The translations under genes were made by a program, and so were the position numbers. Of a DNA stretch of 8,298 nt, positions 6,307 to 8,298 are shown piece after piece. Numbering within the stretch: position 1 is the stretch's first letter; each line of letters begins with the position of its first letter. The notes under the pieces were generated by a model that searched no databases, was not told the origin of the DNA, and saw only the letters and a list, made by a program, of their open reading frames with translations. The stretch is from Patescibacteria group bacterium (lineage in GTDB: Bacteria; Patescibacteriota; Dojkabacteria; SC72; T1SED10-24), in NCBI GenBank assembly GCA_007136035.1, contig SLHS01000048.1, forward strand, positions 1 to 8,298, read 5' to 3'.

Positions 6307-7608
6307 ATGAATCTTCTTTTTAAAATAACAACAATATTTTTGATTTTTCTAGGAGCATTCTCCCTATTTGTAAGTCCAAGCAAGACCAATGACATCTGTC
6401 CAGAAGACAAAACACTAGAACAGTGCTATCAAGAACTAAATAATAGAATGAAAGAGTTAGAAAGACAAGCAAAAGAAACCACAGAAAATCTTTCTGTAGA
6501 AAGATATAACCAGCTAACTTTAAACGAAAGAATTGCCTATACAGAAAGGAAAATTCAGGAATCTGAGATTGAAATTAGAAGGATAGAAATCGAAATTGAA
6601 ACGAAAAATGTAGAAATAAGGATGATGGAGAGAGATATAGAAGAAACGCAAAATAAAATAGCTTCTGTACAACAAGAAGCACAAAAACTTAAAGCCTCTA
6701 TTTCAAAAAGGCTTTCCATCTCATATAAATACTCGTTTATGAATCCCCTTGAACTCTTAGTCCAAGCACAAGATTTTGACCATCTTCTCAGAAAAATGAA
6801 ATACTTAATTGATACTAGAAGAAGTGATAGAGAATTACTTGCAGATATGAATAATAAGGGGATTGTTCTAGATGCTGAAGAAAGAGTACTTGGAAGGAGC
6901 AAACTCGATTTAGAAAAAGCAAGAATTGACGTTGAAGATAAAAAAACAGACCTATTTAATGAAAGACAAAACTTGGCTGCACAAAAAAATGAACAATCTA
7001 GACTCTTAGCTCTTTCTGAGCAGAGAGAAGCATCATATCAAGAACAATTAGATAAAATAGAAGCAGCTCAAAATCAAGTAACCCAGCAAATTTCTGCCAT
7101 TATTCGACAAATGTACGAAAGAGGAGAAATAGCAGTTGATAGAGCGGTCAAAAGAGGAGAAATTATAGGATTCCAAGGGTATACAGGATTTACATATGGT
7201 TCTCACTTACACCTCGAAGTATACAATTCTAATGGAGCAAGAGTTAATCCATTTTCTCTTGGATATTTTACAGGAGGCTCTCTGTGGACAACCGTTAGAT
7301 CTGCTTCATACCATCAACCTCTTGATGGTGGGGTTCTAACCCAAACCTATCATAGCGTTCATCCTGCAATAGACTTGCAAAGCCAAACCCACGGTGACCA
7401 AACAGGGGACAAATATTATGGACATGAAATAAGATGCTTAGGAATGGTTAGAAGAGCAGGATACTATAATACCAGAGGTACAGGAGCACCAATACGAGCA
7501 ATAACAAATGGATATGTATCGAAAGTATATACCGATGTTTGTGGTGGGAAATACGTAGTTTTAAAGCATGATGATGGTGGAAGCTCCCTTTATTTACATC
7601 TCAAATAA
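6307..7608 (+). CDS. EnvC-like coiled-coil murein hydrolase with apparently permuted M23 peptidase domain
   Basis: This is probably the hydrolase controlled by FtsEX. Residues 1-22 form a signal peptide (FKITTIFLIFLGAFSLFV). Residues about 35-270 are a long coiled coil broken near 140-165 by YKYSFMNPLELLVQAQDFDH, which resembles the hinge of EnvC/PcsB-type proteins where FtsX binding and regulation occur. The M23 (LytM) domain follows, but in swapped order. VKRGEIIGFQGYTG...GSHLHLEV...VNPFSLGY (281-320), normally the end of the domain, comes first. HPAID (352-356), GTGAPIRAITNGYVSKVY (391-408), GGKYVVLKH and YLHL (429-432), normally its beginning, come second and end one residue before the C-terminus. 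All expected residues are present: zinc ligands H352, D356, H302; catalytic H300 and H431. E. coli EnvC lacks catalytic residues, so this protein may cut peptidoglycan itself. The frame is intact and the TAA is followed by unrelated sequence. Total length is 433. Confidence is high for the family and for the order seen; permutation as the explanation is inference. Confidence 0.88.
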   Translation: MNLLFKITTIFLIFLGAFSLFVSPSKTNDICPEDKTLEQCYQELNNRMKELERQAKETTENLSVERYNQLTLNERIAYTERKIQESEIEIRRIEIEIETKNVEIRMMERDIEETQNKIASVQQEAQKLKASISKRLSISYKYSFMNPLELLVQAQDFDHLLRKMKYLIDTRRSDRELLADMNNKGIVLDAEERVLGRSKLDLEKARIDVEDKKTDLFNERQNLAAQKNEQSRLLALSEQREASYQEQLDKIEAAQNQVTQQISAIIRQMYERGEIAVDRAVKRGEIIGFQGYTGFTYGSHLHLEVYNSNGARVNPFSLGYFTGGSLWTTVRSASYHQPLDGGVLTQTYHSVHPAIDLQSQTHGDQTGDKYYGHEIRCLGMVRRAGYYNTRGTGAPIRAITNGYVSKVYTDVCGGKYVVLKHDDGGSSLYLHLK

Positions 7609-7657
7609 TTCACAAAAATCTCAAAATTCTTAAACATTCTTTTTCTAGAATGTATAT
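7609..7657 (+). promoter_or_regulatory. Intergenic promoter candidate with inverted repeat upstream of the lamin-tail gene
   Basis: This 49-bp gap follows the EnvC-like stop. TAGAAT at 7646-7651 matches TATAAT at five of six positions and lies 6 bp before the ATG at 7658, the same leaderless geometry as uppP and prfB. No good -35 box lies 16-18 bp upstream. A perfect 7-bp inverted repeat, ACATTCT (7634-7640) and AGAATGT (7647-7653), has a 6-base TTTTCT loop, and its right arm overlaps the -10 box. It is short, AT-rich and not followed by a T-run, so it is a poor terminator. An operator is possible. Confidence 0.4.
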
Positions 7658-8298
7658 ATGAATTCAACAATTCTCATAAACGAGTTTTTCCCAGATCCCA
7701 TTGGACCTGACAAAGGATGGGAATGGATTGAAATTGTAAATATATCAGAAGAAGAAATAGACATCTCAAATTGGGAAATACAAGTAGGTGGAGTGCAATA
7801 CAATAGGGCTTTTCGATTCCCAAATGAAAGTAAAATACAATCCAAAGAATATATTTTAATCTGTGAGGAATATGTTAAAGATTGTGATTACTACACTACC
7901 CTGATAGCCATGCAAAACGGTATTGGAAAAACTGACGGTGTTAGAATTTTAAATAATTCAGGAGAAATTATAAATACCGTACTTTACAGTAGACCAAACC
8001 GTAATGAATTAAAAAATGACCACGGAGATATTGAAAATGATGAAAATATTATTGAAATGCCGGGTGAAGGATATAGTTTTTCAAGAAGGGATTTTTCAAA
8101 CACAGGTTTTTCAATACAAGATTTCTTCGTAACAAACAACCCTACTCCAGGAAAAGAAAATGTTTTCCCGGGAGAAGTAGTAATCAGTGAAGTAGGTATA
8201 GACTTTGTAGAATTCTATTCAACAAAAATACCAAGTAATTTAAATAGTTGGTATATAAAGAGTGAAGGTGAGAAGGTTTTTTTAGAAAATAATTTTAA
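7658..8298 (+). CDS. Lamin-tail-domain protein, 3' end outside window
   Basis: The frame is open for 213 codons to the right edge. The first domain (about 4-165) is a lamin tail domain, an immunoglobulin-like beta fold. It opens with ILINEFFPDPIGPDKGWEWI (5-24), continues EIVNISEEEIDISNWEI, and closes with the characteristic NNPTPGKEN (160-168). A second, more divergent copy seems to begin at 173 (VVISEVGIDFVEFYSTKIPS) and is cut off. In bacteria such domains are common in secreted or surface proteins and in extracellular nucleases, but here there is no signal peptide: the domain begins at residue 4. An in-frame TAG at 7646-7648, three codons before the ATG, rules out a longer N-terminus. The only Cys pair is C69 and C76. 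Function is unknown, and a catalytic domain could lie beyond the window. It follows the ftsEX cluster but may have its own promoter (TAGAAT, 7646-7651). Confidence 0.75.
   Translation, partial: MNSTILINEFFPDPIGPDKGWEWIEIVNISEEEIDISNWEIQVGGVQYNRAFRFPNESKIQSKEYILICEEYVKDCDYYTTLIAMQNGIGKTDGVRILNNSGEIINTVLYSRPNRNELKNDHGDIENDENIIEMPGEGYSFSRRDFSNTGFSIQDFFVTNNPTPGKENVFPGEVVISEVGIDFVEFYSTKIPSNLNSWYIKSEGEKVFLENNF

Noticed and set aside
7600..7657. Frameshift or premature stop as the cause of the unusual M23 domain end
   Set aside because: The sequence after the TAA in any frame shows no VxxGxxIG or HxH half. That half is already present upstream in the same frame, so swapped order fits better than truncation.
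7650..7661. Three-codon leader frame ATG-TAT-ATA-TGA overlapping the lamin-tail start
   Set aside because: It is too short to assign meaning, and if the -10 box at 7646-7651 is used it would not be transcribed from that promoter.
1..8298. Defence system, CRISPR, mobile element or structured RNA
   Set aside because: No arrays, terminal repeats, transposase or integrase motifs, tRNA cloverleaf or riboswitch-like GC-rich folds were seen. Intergenic gaps are 61 bp or less.

Overview
This AT-rich window reads as ordinary, densely packed bacterial chromosome, with no mobile element, CRISPR array, tRNA or rRNA that I can see. The likeliest source is a small-genome, single-membrane-type bacterium of the Candidate Phyla Radiation (Patescibacteria). 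The reasons are short or overlapping gene junctions, no recognisable Shine-Dalgarno sequence ahead of any of the eight starts, secreted cohesin-like and lamin-tail-domain proteins, and an EnvC-like coiled-coil peptidase beside ftsEX. The phylum assignment is inference. A canonical RF2 gene and a TGA stop on gpmI argue against the lineages that read UGA as glycine.

Layout. Positions 1-737 (minus) hold the N-terminal 245 codons of a cohesin-like surface protein that runs off the left edge. A 55-bp divergent promoter region separates it from uppP (plus, 793-1569), the undecaprenyl-pyrophosphate phosphatase. uppP converges on gpmI (minus, 1562-3226), a cofactor-independent phosphoglycerate mutase, and their 3' ends overlap by 8 bp. 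A 61-bp divergent region then leads into a plus-strand cluster: prfB (RF2), ftsE, ftsX, and an EnvC-like coiled-coil M23 peptidase, with gaps of 4, 7 and 11 bp. After a 49-bp gap, a lamin-tail-domain gene (7658 onward) runs off the right edge. No gene-free stretch exceeds about 60 bases.

How the genes work together. UppP recycles the lipid carrier for cell-wall precursors. FtsE and FtsX form the division ABC-type complex that controls a periplasmic or extracytoplasmic peptidoglycan hydrolase through a coiled-coil partner, and the gene after ftsX encodes just such a partner. The flanking cohesin-like and lamin-tail proteins look like envelope or surface proteins, although the latter has no visible signal peptide.

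Two points stand out. In the EnvC-like protein the M23 (LytM) domain appears circularly permuted: the half carrying HxH comes directly after the coiled coil, and the half carrying HxxxD follows and ends at YxHL two residues before the stop. All five expected metal or catalytic residues are present. Second, FtsE carries an extra C-terminal tail of about 100 residues: a Lys/Glu-rich linker and a small helical module resembling the helix-hairpin-helix of the RNA polymerase alpha C-terminal domain. A third pattern is that several transcription-unit heads have a -10-like box only 5-7 bp before the ATG, which suggests leaderless mRNAs.
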